64,000 nucleotides of DNA, from contig NZ_LR134290.1 in the NCBI RefSeq assembly GCF_900636545.1, positions 558,001 to 622,000 of the forward strand, read 5' to 3'. The notes under the pieces are model-generated. The model searched no databases. It was not told the origin of the DNA and saw only the letters and a list, made by a program, of their open reading frames with translations. The stretch comes from Pseudomonas mendocina. Lineage in GTDB: Bacteria > Pseudomonadota > Gammaproteobacteria > Pseudomonadales > Pseudomonadaceae. A program made the translations under genes and the position numbers. Of this stretch, positions 26,458-35,118 are shown piece after piece (position 1 is the first letter of the stretch; the number at the start of each line of letters is the position of its first letter).

Positions 26458-27690
26458 TTAGGCCGCTTCACGCTTGCCCTCCTGGCGCCAGACGGCGACA
26501 CGCTCCATCAGCGCGCGAAGGATCGCCGCCGAGTCGCCGATCACCGAAAGGTCGGCGCGTTTGATCATGTCGCAGCCGGGATCCATGTTCACCGCCACCA
26601 CCTTGTCGCAGGCGCCGATGCCCTGCAGGTGCTGAATGGCGCCGGAAATACCGACGGCCAGGTAGACGCGAGCGGTGACCCAGGTCCCCGTGGCACCGAC
26701 CTGACGATCACGCGGCATGAAGCCATCGTCGACCGCCACGCGCGAGGCGCCTTCGGTTGCTCCAAGGGCGACGGCAGCCTGGTGGAACAGGTCCCAGTCC
26801 TTCATGCCGTTGCCGCCGGAAAGAATGAATTCGGCCTCGGCCATGGGAATCTGCGCCGGGTCCACGGCCACCGGGCCCAGGTCCTCGATGCGCGGCAGGC
26901 TGTGGGCGACCTTTTCGGCCAGTTCCAGCGAGCGAGCTTCATGACGGGTTTCGCTGACCGGCTCGGCGCATTCGGCCGCGGCCAGAATCAGGCGTGGCAG
27001 CGCGCGCTGGATATCCTGCTGACCACTGCCGGCACGGCCAATGGCCTGTTCGCCGGCAACCTGCCAGACGCGAGTTGCAGGACGCTCGCCGAGCTTGGCG
27101 GCCAGGCGACGGCCCAGTTCGCCGCCACCGGTGCGGCTGTCTGGCAGCAGCCAGTGGCGTGGCGCCAGTTGGCTCTCCACGGCGCTCAGCGCCAGTACGC
27201 GGGCTTCCGGGGCATAGCCATCGAAGGTGTCACCACCGATGCGCAGCAAGCGGTCGACGCCGGCCGTGTCGAAGGCGCTTTCCTTGTCCTCGCCGAACAC
27301 CACGGCAACCACGGCGCCACTGTCGCCGGCCAGCTTGCGAGCCAGGCCGAGCAGGTCCTTGTCATGGCTGGACAGGCGGCCGCCGACCATGTCCGGTACC
27401 ACGCAGATGTGGAAGGCCGGTTGCTCGACGACATGCAGCGGCAGTTGCACCTCGACGCTGGCGCTGCTGCGTTTGCCGCTGGTGCCCTGCTGGGCGCCGC
27501 TGCGGTCGATGCGCTTGAGGCCAGCCGGGCCGATGAAGCCGGCAGCGATGGCGTGCGGATTCTTGCGGATGACGCCGTTGGGGCCCATCCAGCTGGTCTG
27601 GTTCTGGCTCTGCATGGCCGCATGAAGCGGGTGCAGGCGGTTACGGGCGATCCACTCGGCGCGAGGGTCGCGGCGGATGATGTCGCTCAT
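26458..27690 (-). CDS. etfA: Electron transfer flavoprotein alpha subunit (dgc-associated)
   Basis: A 410-aa ETF alpha-like protein, longer than usual because of an N-terminal extension of roughly 85 residues before the first ETF domain (FHICVVPDMVGGRLSS). The FAD-binding C-terminal domain shows FILSGGNGMKDWDLFHQ, VDDGFMPRDRQVGATG, GISGAIQHLQGIGACDKVVAVN and RADLSVIGD, the usual ETF-alpha order. It probably forms a dedicated ETF with EtfB for the DgcAB demethylase. It lies 37 bases after dgcB. The extension could contact DgcB, but this is inference. Confidence 0.9.
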   Translation of the reverse strand: MSDIIRRDPRAEWIARNRLHPLHAAMQSQNQTSWMGPNGVIRKNPHAIAAGFIGPAGLKRIDRSGAQQGTSGKRSSASVEVQLPLHVVEQPAFHICVVPDMVGGRLSSHDKDLLGLARKLAGDSGAVVAVVFGEDKESAFDTAGVDRLLRIGGDTFDGYAPEARVLALSAVESQLAPRHWLLPDSRTGGGELGRRLAAKLGERPATRVWQVAGEQAIGRAGSGQQDIQRALPRLILAAAECAEPVSETRHEARSLELAEKVAHSLPRIEDLGPVAVDPAQIPMAEAEFILSGGNGMKDWDLFHQAAVALGATEGASRVAVDDGFMPRDRQVGATGTWVTARVYLAVGISGAIQHLQGIGACDKVVAVNMDPGCDMIKRADLSVIGDSAAILRALMERVAVWRQEGKREAA

Positions 27691-27727
27691 GCCTGGGCCT
27701 CCTGGATGCGCTGGGATTGTTGTTTCA

Positions 27728-29689
27728 TCACTGCACCTCCGCCGCTTCGCGCTTGGTGGTCGGGCGCTTGGCCGGTACTTCGGTGGCTTCGATCAGCACT
27801 TCTGCCACCAGCTCGGCGATGTCCTTGATTTCCGGACGTGGTGCGACCACGCCTTCGAGCATCGCAGTGCACTGTGGGCAGCCGACGGCCACCAGCTCGG
27901 CGCCGGTTTCCTTGATGTCGACCATGCGCATGTCGGGGATACGTTGCTTGCCGGGGATGTCGGTGATCGGCGCGCCGCCACCACCGCCGCAGCAGCGTGA
28001 ACGGAAGCCCGAACGTTCCATCTCCTTGACCTCGATGCCGATGGCCTTGAGCACGGCGCGCGGCGCTTCGTACTCGCCGTTGTAGCGGCCGAGGTAGCAC
28101 GGATCGTGATAGGTGACGCTGGCGGCCTTGCTCTGGCCGAGATTCAGCGAGCCCTTGCGCACCAGCTCTTCGATGAAGGTGCTGTGGTGCAGAACCTGAT
28201 AGTTGCCGCCGAGCGCGCCGTATTCGTTCTTCAGCACGTGGAAGCTGTGCGGGTCGCAGCTGACGATGCGCTTGAAGCGGTACTTGGCCAGGGTGGCGAT
28301 GTTGCGCTTGGCCAGGTTCTGGAAGGTCGCCTCGTCACCCAGGCGACGGGCCACGTCGCCGCTGTCGCGCTCTTCCAGGCCGAGCACGGCGAAGTCGACG
28401 TCGGCAGCCTTGAGCACCTTGACGAAGGCGCGCAGGGTGCGCTGGTTGCGCATGTCGAAGGCGCCATCGCCAACCCAGAACAGCACGTCGGTTTCGCCCT
28501 TGTCGGCCAGCAGCGGCAGGTTCAGGTCGGCTGCCCAGTTCAGGCGACCGCCCGGGTTGAAGCCGCCCGGGTTGTCGGTGGCGATCAGGTTGTCCAGCAC
28601 CTCGGCGCCCTTGTTCGGGGTGGCGCCCTTTTCCAGGGTCAGATGACGGCGCATATCGACGATGGCATCGACGTGTTCGATCATCATCGGACACTCCTCG
28701 ACGCAGGCGCGGCAGGTGGTGCATGACCACAGGGTCTCGGCATCCACCAGGGCTTTGCCTTGCAGCGACACGATCGGCTGATGCGGGCCGCCGCTGTGTT
28801 CGCCCAGTGGCTTGCCGGGGTAGGGGCTGCCTGCGAACTTGGCGTCATTGCCGCCGGCCAGGCCGATGACCATGTCCTGGATCAGTTTCTTCGGGTTCAG
28901 CGGCTGGCCAGCGGCGAAGGCCGGGCACATGGCTTCGCATTTGCCGCACTGCACGCAGGCGTCGAAGCCGAGCAGTTGGTTCCAGGTGAAGTCAGTGGGT
29001 TTTTCCACGCCCAGCGGCGCTTTCGGATCATCCAGATCGAGGGCTTTCAGGCCGGTCGAGCGACCGCCGCCGAAGCGTTCGGCGCGGCGGTGCCAGGCCA
29101 GGTGCAGGGCACCGGCGAAGGCGTGCTTCATCGGCCCGCCCCAGGTCATTCCGAAGAACAGCTCGGACACGCCCCAGGCCACGCCGACGGCGAGGATCGC
29201 CGCCAGCACCCAGCCGCCGAAGTCGGCCGGCAGGATGCCTGCCACCGGCAAGGTGGCGATGAAGAAGCTGGCTGCGAACATCAGCAGGCTTTTCGGCAGG
29301 CGCATCCACGGGCCTTTCGACAGGCGCGAGGGCGGATTCAGGCGGCGCTTGGCGACGAACAGGGCGCCGACGAACATCAGCACCGTGGCCGCCAGCAGGG
29401 CGAAGCCGAGGATACGGTTGTGCAGGCCGAAACCGTGCACGACGATGGCCAGCACGGCCGCCAGCACGAAGCCACCGGCGGTGGCCACGTGGGTCTTGGA
29501 CATGTACTTGTCGCGCTCGACCACGTGGTGCAGATCCACCAGGTAGCGGCGCGGCATCTTCAGCAGGCCGCCGATCCAGTCGACCTTGGCAGGACGACCG
29601 CGACGCCACATGAAAAAGCGCTTCAGCGCACCCAGCACGGCCAGTGCCAGGGCAGCGAAGAGCAGAATGGGGAGCAGGGTGTTCAACAT
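27728..29689 (-). CDS. dgcB: Dimethylglycine catabolism Fe-S subunit DgcB
   Basis: A 653-aa membrane-anchored iron-sulfur protein. The first 200 residues hold hydrophobic segments, then come two [4Fe-4S] motifs: CVQCGKCEAMCP and CTTCRACVEECP. The C-terminal part carries heterodisulfide-reductase-type CCG sequence (CCGGGGG near residue 575, with more Cys at CDPHSFHV and GCPQCTAML). It should relay electrons from DgcA-dependent demethylation of dimethylglycine to sarcosine toward the ETF and quinones. It follows dgcA on the same strand with a repeat-containing gap of 174 bases. Confidence 0.93.
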   Translation of the reverse strand: MLNTLLPILLFAALALAVLGALKRFFMWRRGRPAKVDWIGGLLKMPRRYLVDLHHVVERDKYMSKTHVATAGGFVLAAVLAIVVHGFGLHNRILGFALLAATVLMFVGALFVAKRRLNPPSRLSKGPWMRLPKSLLMFAASFFIATLPVAGILPADFGGWVLAAILAVGVAWGVSELFFGMTWGGPMKHAFAGALHLAWHRRAERFGGGRSTGLKALDLDDPKAPLGVEKPTDFTWNQLLGFDACVQCGKCEAMCPAFAAGQPLNPKKLIQDMVIGLAGGNDAKFAGSPYPGKPLGEHSGGPHQPIVSLQGKALVDAETLWSCTTCRACVEECPMMIEHVDAIVDMRRHLTLEKGATPNKGAEVLDNLIATDNPGGFNPGGRLNWAADLNLPLLADKGETDVLFWVGDGAFDMRNQRTLRAFVKVLKAADVDFAVLGLEERDSGDVARRLGDEATFQNLAKRNIATLAKYRFKRIVSCDPHSFHVLKNEYGALGGNYQVLHHSTFIEELVRKGSLNLGQSKAASVTYHDPCYLGRYNGEYEAPRAVLKAIGIEVKEMERSGFRSRCCGGGGGAPITDIPGKQRIPDMRMVDIKETGAELVAVGCPQCTAMLEGVVAPRPEIKDIAELVAEVLIEATEVPAKRPTTKREAAEVQ

Positions 29690-29732
29690 CTTGTGGTCTC
29701 CTTCGCGGGACCGGAAAACATCACGGTTCAGT

Positions 29733-29858
29733 CCCCTCGCCCCTGCGGGGAGAGGGTTAGGGAGAGGGGGAGCAGATACCGCAAGTCATCGCCCAACGGC
29801 CGCTATCCCCCGACCCCTCTCCCGGCTTTCTGTAACAGAACGACGGAAGAGGGGAGAC
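29733..29858. repeat. GGGAGAGGG-type palindromic repeats between dgcA and dgcB
   Basis: Two blocks, CCCCTCGCCCCTGCGGGG at 29733 and a CCCCTCTCCC…AGAGGGGAG pair at 29813-29853, form hairpins in the dgcA-dgcB gap. Related elements flank the small gene at 32587-32683. Confidence 0.65.
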
Positions 29859-29863
29859 CAGCA

Positions 29864-31924
29864 TCAGAAGTCCTTGCACAACCGTAGGGCGTCGTAGATC
29901 GCCGCGTGGGTGTTGCGCTGGGCCACGCAGTCGCCGATGCGGAACAGCAGGTAGCCGTCGCCCGTTTCGCTCAGGCACGGTTGCGGCTTGATCGCGAACA
30001 GTGCCTCGACGTCGATCTGGCCCTTGTTGCGCGAGCCCTGCTTGAGTGCGTAGTACAGCGATTCGTCAGGACGCACGCCGTTCTCCACCACCACCTGGTC
30101 GACCACGCGCTCTTCCTTGGCGCCGGTGTATTCGTTCTCCAGCACGGCGACCAGCTTGTCGCCTTCGCGGTAGACCTTCTCCAGCATCAGGTCGCCGGTC
30201 ATGATGACTTCTTTCGGGTACAGACTGCGGTAGTAGGTCGGGAAGCTGGTACCACCGATGGCCACGCCCGGCTTGATGTCGTCGGTGACGATCTCCACCT
30301 GCGCGCCCTTGTCGGCCAGGTAGTCGGCCACGGACATGCCGGTGAACTCGCAGATGGTGTCGTACACCAGCACGTTCTTGCCCGGAGCAACCTTGCCCGA
30401 GAGCACGTCCCAGCTGCTCACCACCAGGCCTTCTGCGGCGCCCCAGTGTTCGTTCTGCTCGAGGAACGGGTGACCGCCGTTGGCCAGCACCACGATGTCC
30501 GGACGCAGGTCGAGGATGCTTGCCTCATCGGCGCCGGTACCCAGGCGCAGATCGACGCCCAGACGCGCCAGCTCCAGCTGGTACCAGCGGGTAATGCCGG
30601 CGATCTGGTCGCGCTGCGGTGCACGTGCAGCGATAGTGATCTGGCCGCCGAGTTGTTCCTGCTTCTCGAACAGGGTCACGTCATGGCCACGTTCTGCGGC
30701 GACGCGAGCGGCCTCCATACCGGCCGGGCCACCGCCGACGATCACCACCTTGCGTTTGACGCCGGTGGTTTTCTCGATGATGTGCGGCACGCCCATGTAT
30801 TCGCGGCTGGTGGCGGCGTTCTGGATGCACAGCACGTCCAGGCCCTGGTACTGGCGGTCGATGCAGTAGTTGGCGCCAACGCACTGCTTGATCTGGTCGA
30901 TCTGGCCCATCTTGATCTTGGCGATCAGGTGCGGGTCGGCCATGTGCGCGCGGGTCATGCCGACCATGTCGACGTAGCCGCCTTCGAGGATGCGCGTGGC
31001 CTGGTTCGGGTCCTTGATGTTCTGCGCGTGCAGTACCGGAACCTTGACCACTTCCTTGATGCCGGCCGCCAGGTGCAGGAAGGGCTCCGGCGGGAAGCTC
31101 ATGTTGGGGATGACGTTGGCCAGGGTGTTGTGGGTGTCGCAGCCCGAACCCACCACGCCGATGAAGTCGAGCATGCCGGTGGCGTCGTAGTACGCCGCGA
31201 TCTGCTTCATGTCTTCATGGGACAGACCGTCCGGGTGGAATTCGTCACCGGTGATGCGCATGCCGACGCAGAAGTCGTCGCCGACTTCCTTGCGCACGGC
31301 CTTGAGCACTTCCAGGCCGAACTTCATGCGGCCCTCGAAGGTACCGCCCCATTCGTCGGTACGCTTGTTCACCCGTGGCGACCAGAACTGGTCGATCAGG
31401 TGCTGGTGCACGGCGGACAGCTCGACGCCGTCCAGGCCGCCCTCTTTGGCACGACGTGCGGCTTGCGCGTAGTTGTCGATGATGCGCCAGATTTCCTCGA
31501 CCTCGATGGTCTTGCAGGTGGCGCGGTGTACGGGTTCACGGATGCCGGACGGCGACATCAGGGTTGGCCAGTGATAGCCATCCCAACGCGAGCGACGGCC
31601 CATGTGGGTAATCTGGATCATGATCTTGGCGCCGTGCTTGTGCATGGCGTCAGCAAGATTCTGGAAGTGCGGAATGATGCGGTCGGTGGACAGGTTCACC
31701 GAGCTCCACCATTGCTGCGGGCTATCGATGGCGACCACGGACGAGCCGCCACAGATGGCCAGGCCGATGCCGCCCTTGGCTTTCTCTTCGTAGTATTTGA
31801 CGTAGCGCTCGGTGGTCATGCCGCCGTCGGTGGCGTAGACCTCGGCGTGCGCGGTGGAGAGCACACGGTTGCGGATAGTCAGTTTGCCGATCTGGATCGG
31901 CTGGAACATTGCTTCAAAAGCCAT
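29864..31924 (-). CDS. dgcA: Dimethylglycine demethylase DgcA
   Basis: A 686-aa protein with the trimethylamine-dehydrogenase/old-yellow-enzyme architecture: an FMN beta/alpha barrel (residues 1-340; QITHMGRRSRWDG, GVELSAVHQHLIDQFWSP), an Fe-S-type cysteine segment (C348, C354, C366) and a C-terminal dinucleotide-binding half (VVIVGGGPAGMEAARVAAERG). With DgcB it removes a methyl group from N,N-dimethylglycine to give sarcosine. The second of the four canonical cluster cysteines (TMADH spacing Cx2Cx2Cx12C) is Ala351 here. Gene order and length match P. aeruginosa DgcA; activation by GbdR is expected. Confidence 0.93.
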   Translation of the reverse strand: MAFEAMFQPIQIGKLTIRNRVLSTAHAEVYATDGGMTTERYVKYYEEKAKGGIGLAICGGSSVVAIDSPQQWWSSVNLSTDRIIPHFQNLADAMHKHGAKIMIQITHMGRRSRWDGYHWPTLMSPSGIREPVHRATCKTIEVEEIWRIIDNYAQAARRAKEGGLDGVELSAVHQHLIDQFWSPRVNKRTDEWGGTFEGRMKFGLEVLKAVRKEVGDDFCVGMRITGDEFHPDGLSHEDMKQIAAYYDATGMLDFIGVVGSGCDTHNTLANVIPNMSFPPEPFLHLAAGIKEVVKVPVLHAQNIKDPNQATRILEGGYVDMVGMTRAHMADPHLIAKIKMGQIDQIKQCVGANYCIDRQYQGLDVLCIQNAATSREYMGVPHIIEKTTGVKRKVVIVGGGPAGMEAARVAAERGHDVTLFEKQEQLGGQITIAARAPQRDQIAGITRWYQLELARLGVDLRLGTGADEASILDLRPDIVVLANGGHPFLEQNEHWGAAEGLVVSSWDVLSGKVAPGKNVLVYDTICEFTGMSVADYLADKGAQVEIVTDDIKPGVAIGGTSFPTYYRSLYPKEVIMTGDLMLEKVYREGDKLVAVLENEYTGAKEERVVDQVVVENGVRPDESLYYALKQGSRNKGQIDVEALFAIKPQPCLSETGDGYLLFRIGDCVAQRNTHAAIYDALRLCKDF

Positions 31925-32009
31925 TGCGGCACCCTCACGGAAAAGCGGCCTGGGGTCTCTGGTTGGAGGTGCTTCAGTGGTGTGAAGCCCTCCCTCCTGT
32001 CTTTATTGT

Positions 32010-32540
32010 TTAGAGCGGTTTGACACGGAACAGGCCGTGGTCGTGGCCTTCCTGCGAGGCACCGTAGACCTGCTCGGCGACGGTGCGGGTGCTGCTGCCC
32101 TGAGCCTGCAGGATCTGATCCATGGCGCCGGCGAACCAGCCGGTGAACATGTAGTCGACCGGACGCCCGCACTTGCCGTAGACGTAGACGAAGGCCGAGT
32201 GATCCAGGCGCACTTCGCAGGTACCGGCGTCGAGGTCGATCGACTGGATCTTGAACAGGCCCCAGCCACGCTGCGACAGGCGCTTCATGTAGTGCTCGAA
32301 CACCGCCACGCCGGACAGGCCATGGCATTCGGCTTCCTTCTCACACCAGTGCCAGGCGGACTTGTAGCCGGCCTTGTAGAGGATCTCGGCGTATTTCTCG
32401 GCGCCGAGCACTTCCTCGATGCCGATGTGGTTGTTGACGAAGAAGTGACGCGGCACATACAGCATCGGCAGGGCGTCGGTGGTCCAGACGCCGGTTTCGT
32501 CGTCGACCAGGATGGGCATTTCGGGGGCGTGGGTGGCCAT
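32010..32540 (-). CDS. Conserved dgc-cluster protein, DUF5943-like
   Basis: A 176-aa soluble protein without a signal peptide. Features seen: WHWCEKEAECHGLSG with two Cys, RLDHSAFVYVYGKCGRPVDY and a hydrophobic GWFAGAMDQILQ. The latter part loosely resembles V4R-type domains, which bind small hydrophobic ligands or metal; I recall the family as DUF5943 but am not certain. It sits directly upstream of dgcA on the same strand (85-base gap) and is conserved beside dgcA in P. aeruginosa (PA5397 region). Function is unknown; a role in handling the demethylation product or in cofactor loading is possible. Confidence 0.8.
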   Translation of the reverse strand: MATHAPEMPILVDDETGVWTTDALPMLYVPRHFFVNNHIGIEEVLGAEKYAEILYKAGYKSAWHWCEKEAECHGLSGVAVFEHYMKRLSQRGWGLFKIQSIDLDAGTCEVRLDHSAFVYVYGKCGRPVDYMFTGWFAGAMDQILQAQGSSTRTVAEQVYGASQEGHDHGLFRVKPL

Positions 32541-32586
32541 GTGTTCAAACTCCAGAATTCGTTGGTTTTTTTTGCCCTCTCCCCAA

Positions 32587-32610
32587 CCCTCTCCCGCAAG
32601 CGGGAGAGGG
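32587..32610. repeat. 10-bp hairpin repeat CCCTCTCCCG/CGGGAGAGGG
   Basis: A perfect 10-bp stem with a 4-base loop between the dipeptidase and DUF5943-like genes. Related to the repeats at 29733 and 32658. Confidence 0.75.
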
Positions 32611-32657
32611 GGCTGTCCGTGCATGCATGACTGCAAATGCATACCGGCCGCTTTGCT

Positions 32658-32683
32658 CCCCTCTCCCATTTATGGGAGAGGGG
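32658..32683. repeat. 12-bp hairpin repeat CCCCTCTCCCAT/ATGGGAGAGGGG
   Basis: A perfect 12-bp stem with a 2-base loop, 28 bases beyond the dipeptidase stop. On the minus strand it could attenuate read-through from the dipeptidase gene into the dgc genes. Confidence 0.75.
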
Positions 32684-32710
32684 CCGGGGGAGAGGGGCTG
32701 TTAAAAAGGC

Positions 32711-33688
32711 TTATTCGCCCCAGACGTCGGCGAGTACGCGCACCCAGTTCTCGCCCATGATCTTGCGCACCACGCGCTCGGAATGGCCGCGTTTGAGCAG
32801 GGTTTCGGTGAGGTTGGGGAATTCGCCCACGGTGCGGATGCCCAGCGGGTTGATGATCTTGCCGAAGTTGGTCAGGCGACGGGCGTAGCCCTTGTCGTGG
32901 GTCAGGTATTCGAAGAATTCCTTGCCGTGGCCCTGGGTGAAGTCGGTACCGATGCCGATGGCGTCTTCACCGACGATGTTCATCACGTACTCGATGGCTT
33001 CGGCGTAGTCGTCGATGGTCGAGTCGATGCCCTTGGCCAGGAACGGCGCGAACATGGTCACGCCGACGAAACCGCCGTGGTCGGCGATGAACTTCAGCTC
33101 TTCGTCGGACTTGTTGCGCGGGTGCTCTTTAAGGCCCGAAGGCAGGCAGTGGGAGTAGGTGACCGGCTTCTTGGATTCGAGGATGACTTCCTCGCTGGTC
33201 TTGCTGCCGACGTGGGACAGGTCGCACATGATGCCCACGCGGTTCATCTCGGCGACGATTTCGCGACCGAAGCCGGACAGGCCGCCGTCACGCTCGTAGC
33301 AGCCGGTGCCGATCAGGTTCTGGGTGTTGTAGCACATCTGCACAATGCCCACGCCGAGCTGCTTGAACACCTCGACGTAGCCGATCTGGTCCTCGAACGC
33401 ATGGGCGTTCTGGAAGCCGTAGATGATGCCGGTCTTGCCCAGTTCCTTGGCCTTGCGGATGTCGGCGGTGGTGCGTACCGGCATCACCAGGTCGCTGTTC
33501 TCGCGGATCAGCTTGCTGCTGGCGGCGATGCTGTTGACGGTGGCCTGGAAACCTTCCCATACCGACACGGTGCAGTTGGCGGCGGTCAGGCCGCCCTTGC
33601 GCATGTCTTCGAACAGTTCACGGTTCCACTTGGCGATGATCAGACCGTCGATGACGATGCTGTCGGCGTGCAATTCGGCTGGGCTCAT
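32711..33688 (-). CDS. Renal-dipeptidase-like (M19) protein in the dgc cluster
   Basis: A 325-aa TIM-barrel protein of the M19 membrane dipeptidase family, without a signal peptide. Family landmarks include ADIRKAKELGKTGIIYG, DLSHVGSKTSEEV, YSHCLPSGL, HPRNKSDEELKFIADHGGFVG and IGIGTDF. The zinc-binding HxD of canonical dipeptidases is L16-I-I18 here (DGLII), and the bridging Glu is Q93 (GFQNAHAF). The two His (DLSH, YSH), the Arg and the Asp remain. So peptidase activity is doubtful. A homologue is conserved at the same place in P. aeruginosa (PA5396 region). It is the first gene of the minus-strand cluster. Confidence 0.88.
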   Translation of the reverse strand: MSPAELHADSIVIDGLIIAKWNRELFEDMRKGGLTAANCTVSVWEGFQATVNSIAASSKLIRENSDLVMPVRTTADIRKAKELGKTGIIYGFQNAHAFEDQIGYVEVFKQLGVGIVQMCYNTQNLIGTGCYERDGGLSGFGREIVAEMNRVGIMCDLSHVGSKTSEEVILESKKPVTYSHCLPSGLKEHPRNKSDEELKFIADHGGFVGVTMFAPFLAKGIDSTIDDYAEAIEYVMNIVGEDAIGIGTDFTQGHGKEFFEYLTHDKGYARRLTNFGKIINPLGIRTVGEFPNLTETLLKRGHSERVVRKIMGENWVRVLADVWGE

Positions 33689-33856
33689 CAGGCTTGTCCC
33701 CTAATACTGATGCGCCGAGACGGCTGTCGGCGCTTTGGGGAGAGCTTATCCCTGGGGGGCTGGCCGACCCGGTACAAAAACGACTGGGGGTTTGCCGAAA
33801 GCGTCAAGCCGAGGTCGCGATTGGATATGAGGCCTCGGCGACCCGTTAACAGGTCG

Positions 33857-33873
33857 CCCGGATGGTATCCGGG
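33857..33873. repeat. REP-like palindrome CCCGGAT-N3-ATCCGGG
   Basis: Second copy of the 17-base element, 11 bases downstream of the cdhR stop. Confidence 0.75.
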
Positions 33874-33884
33874 CTGCGTTTGGC

Positions 33885-34832
33885 CTAGCTGTTTGACCGC
33901 TCGCGGCGATCCTGGCTGGGGCTGGCGGCGAAGCGCCTGCGGTAGCTGCGCGAGAAGTAGGAGGCCGAGTCGAAGCCGCACGCCAGGCCCACCTCCAGCA
34001 CACTGAGGTCGCTCTGGCGCAGCAATTGGCGCGCCTTGTCCAGGCGCAGGTCGAGGTAGAAGGCCGATGGCGTGGTGTCCAGATGATGGCGAAACAGGCG
34101 TTCCAGCTGACGCACGCTGATACCTACCTGCTCGGCCAGTGCCTCACTGGACAGTGGTTGTTCGCACTGGCGCTCCATCTCGCCGATCACCCGCACCAGC
34201 TTCTTGTTGTGCAGGTCGTAGCGGCTGGCCACCTGCATGCGCTGGTGATCCAGGCGCGTGCGGATCCGGCTGACCACGAACTGTTCCGACACCTGCACCG
34301 CAAGCGTCTCGCCGTGTTCCTGGCCGATCAGCCCCAGCATCAGATCCAGGCTGCTGGTACCGCCTGCACTGGTGATGCGCTTGCCGTCGATTTCGAACAG
34401 TTCCTGGGTCACCAGTAGCGCTGGGTAGCGCTCGCGAAAGGCATCGATGGCTTCCCAATGCAGGGTCAGGCGCTGGTGCTGGAACAGCCCGGCCTCGGCC
34501 AGCACGAAGCTGCCCGTGTCGATGCCGCCAAGTACAGCCAGCTCCGGCTCGCGCCGTTGCAGCCAGTGCGCGAGGTGATGGTCGTAGTGTGCCAATGGCT
34601 CGAAACCGGCCACCACGAACAGCGCGCGGGTTGCTTCCGGAAGTTCCAGTGCGCCATCGACGTTCAGCGACATGCCGTTGCTCGCCTGCACGGCGTTACC
34701 GTCCCGGCTGAGCAAGCGCCAGCGATACAGCTCGCCGCGAAAGCGATTGGCCACGCGCAACGGCTCGATGGCCGACATCAGTCCCATCATGGAAAAACCG
34801 GGCAGCAGCAGAAAACAGAAGATCTGGGGCAT
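33885..34832 (-). CDS. cdhR: Carnitine-responsive regulator CdhR
   Basis: A 315-aa AraC-family regulator of the same architecture as GbdR: N-terminal DJ-1/PfpI-like domain (FCFLLLPGFSMMGLMSAIEPLRVANRF) and a C-terminal double HTH (VGISVRQLERLFRHHL; VLEVGLACGFDSASYFSRSYRRRF). Divergently placed to caiX-cdhCAB, as in P. aeruginosa, where CdhR activates carnitine catabolism. Start at ATG 34832 gives the MPQIFCFLLLPGFS N terminus. The 286-base divergent region must hold its site. Confidence 0.93.
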   Translation of the reverse strand: MPQIFCFLLLPGFSMMGLMSAIEPLRVANRFRGELYRWRLLSRDGNAVQASNGMSLNVDGALELPEATRALFVVAGFEPLAHYDHHLAHWLQRREPELAVLGGIDTGSFVLAEAGLFQHQRLTLHWEAIDAFRERYPALLVTQELFEIDGKRITSAGGTSSLDLMLGLIGQEHGETLAVQVSEQFVVSRIRTRLDHQRMQVASRYDLHNKKLVRVIGEMERQCEQPLSSEALAEQVGISVRQLERLFRHHLDTTPSAFYLDLRLDKARQLLRQSDLSVLEVGLACGFDSASYFSRSYRRRFAASPSQDRRERSNS

Positions 34833-34860
34833 ATGGATCACTACGCCAGGGGGCTGACAG

Positions 34861-34877
34861 CCCGGATGCAATCCGGG
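34861..34877. repeat. REP-like palindrome CCCGGAT-N3-ATCCGGG
   Basis: Third copy, 29 bases upstream of the cdhR start, in the cdhR-caiX divergent region. Its place near the cdhR ribosome site is unusual for a dispersed repeat. Confidence 0.7.
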
Positions 34878-35118
34878 AGGTGGATTCGCGGGTGGCTGCC
34901 GGGCTACGGGTAAGCGAAGAGATTAATACGGCATCAGAGCGCTTGTGCCACTAAGTAGTCGATTCAGGTCAATAAATAGTCGCTCAGGTGCGAATCAAGC
35001 GTTATTACCGAGCGTAAGGTGTTTACATCGGGAAGCGAAAGCCCCGAGCACGGTGGGGGCCACCATGGCCTCTAGAAAAACGAAATAAAACCGCTGTGAC
35101 ACGATGAGGAGCACCCAG

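Noticed and set aside
29906..32023. A 705-codon open frame on the + strand opposite dgcA
   Set aside because: It is an antisense shadow caused by high GC and biased codon use of dgcA. Its translation has no recognisable motifs, while dgcA on the other strand has complete family motifs.
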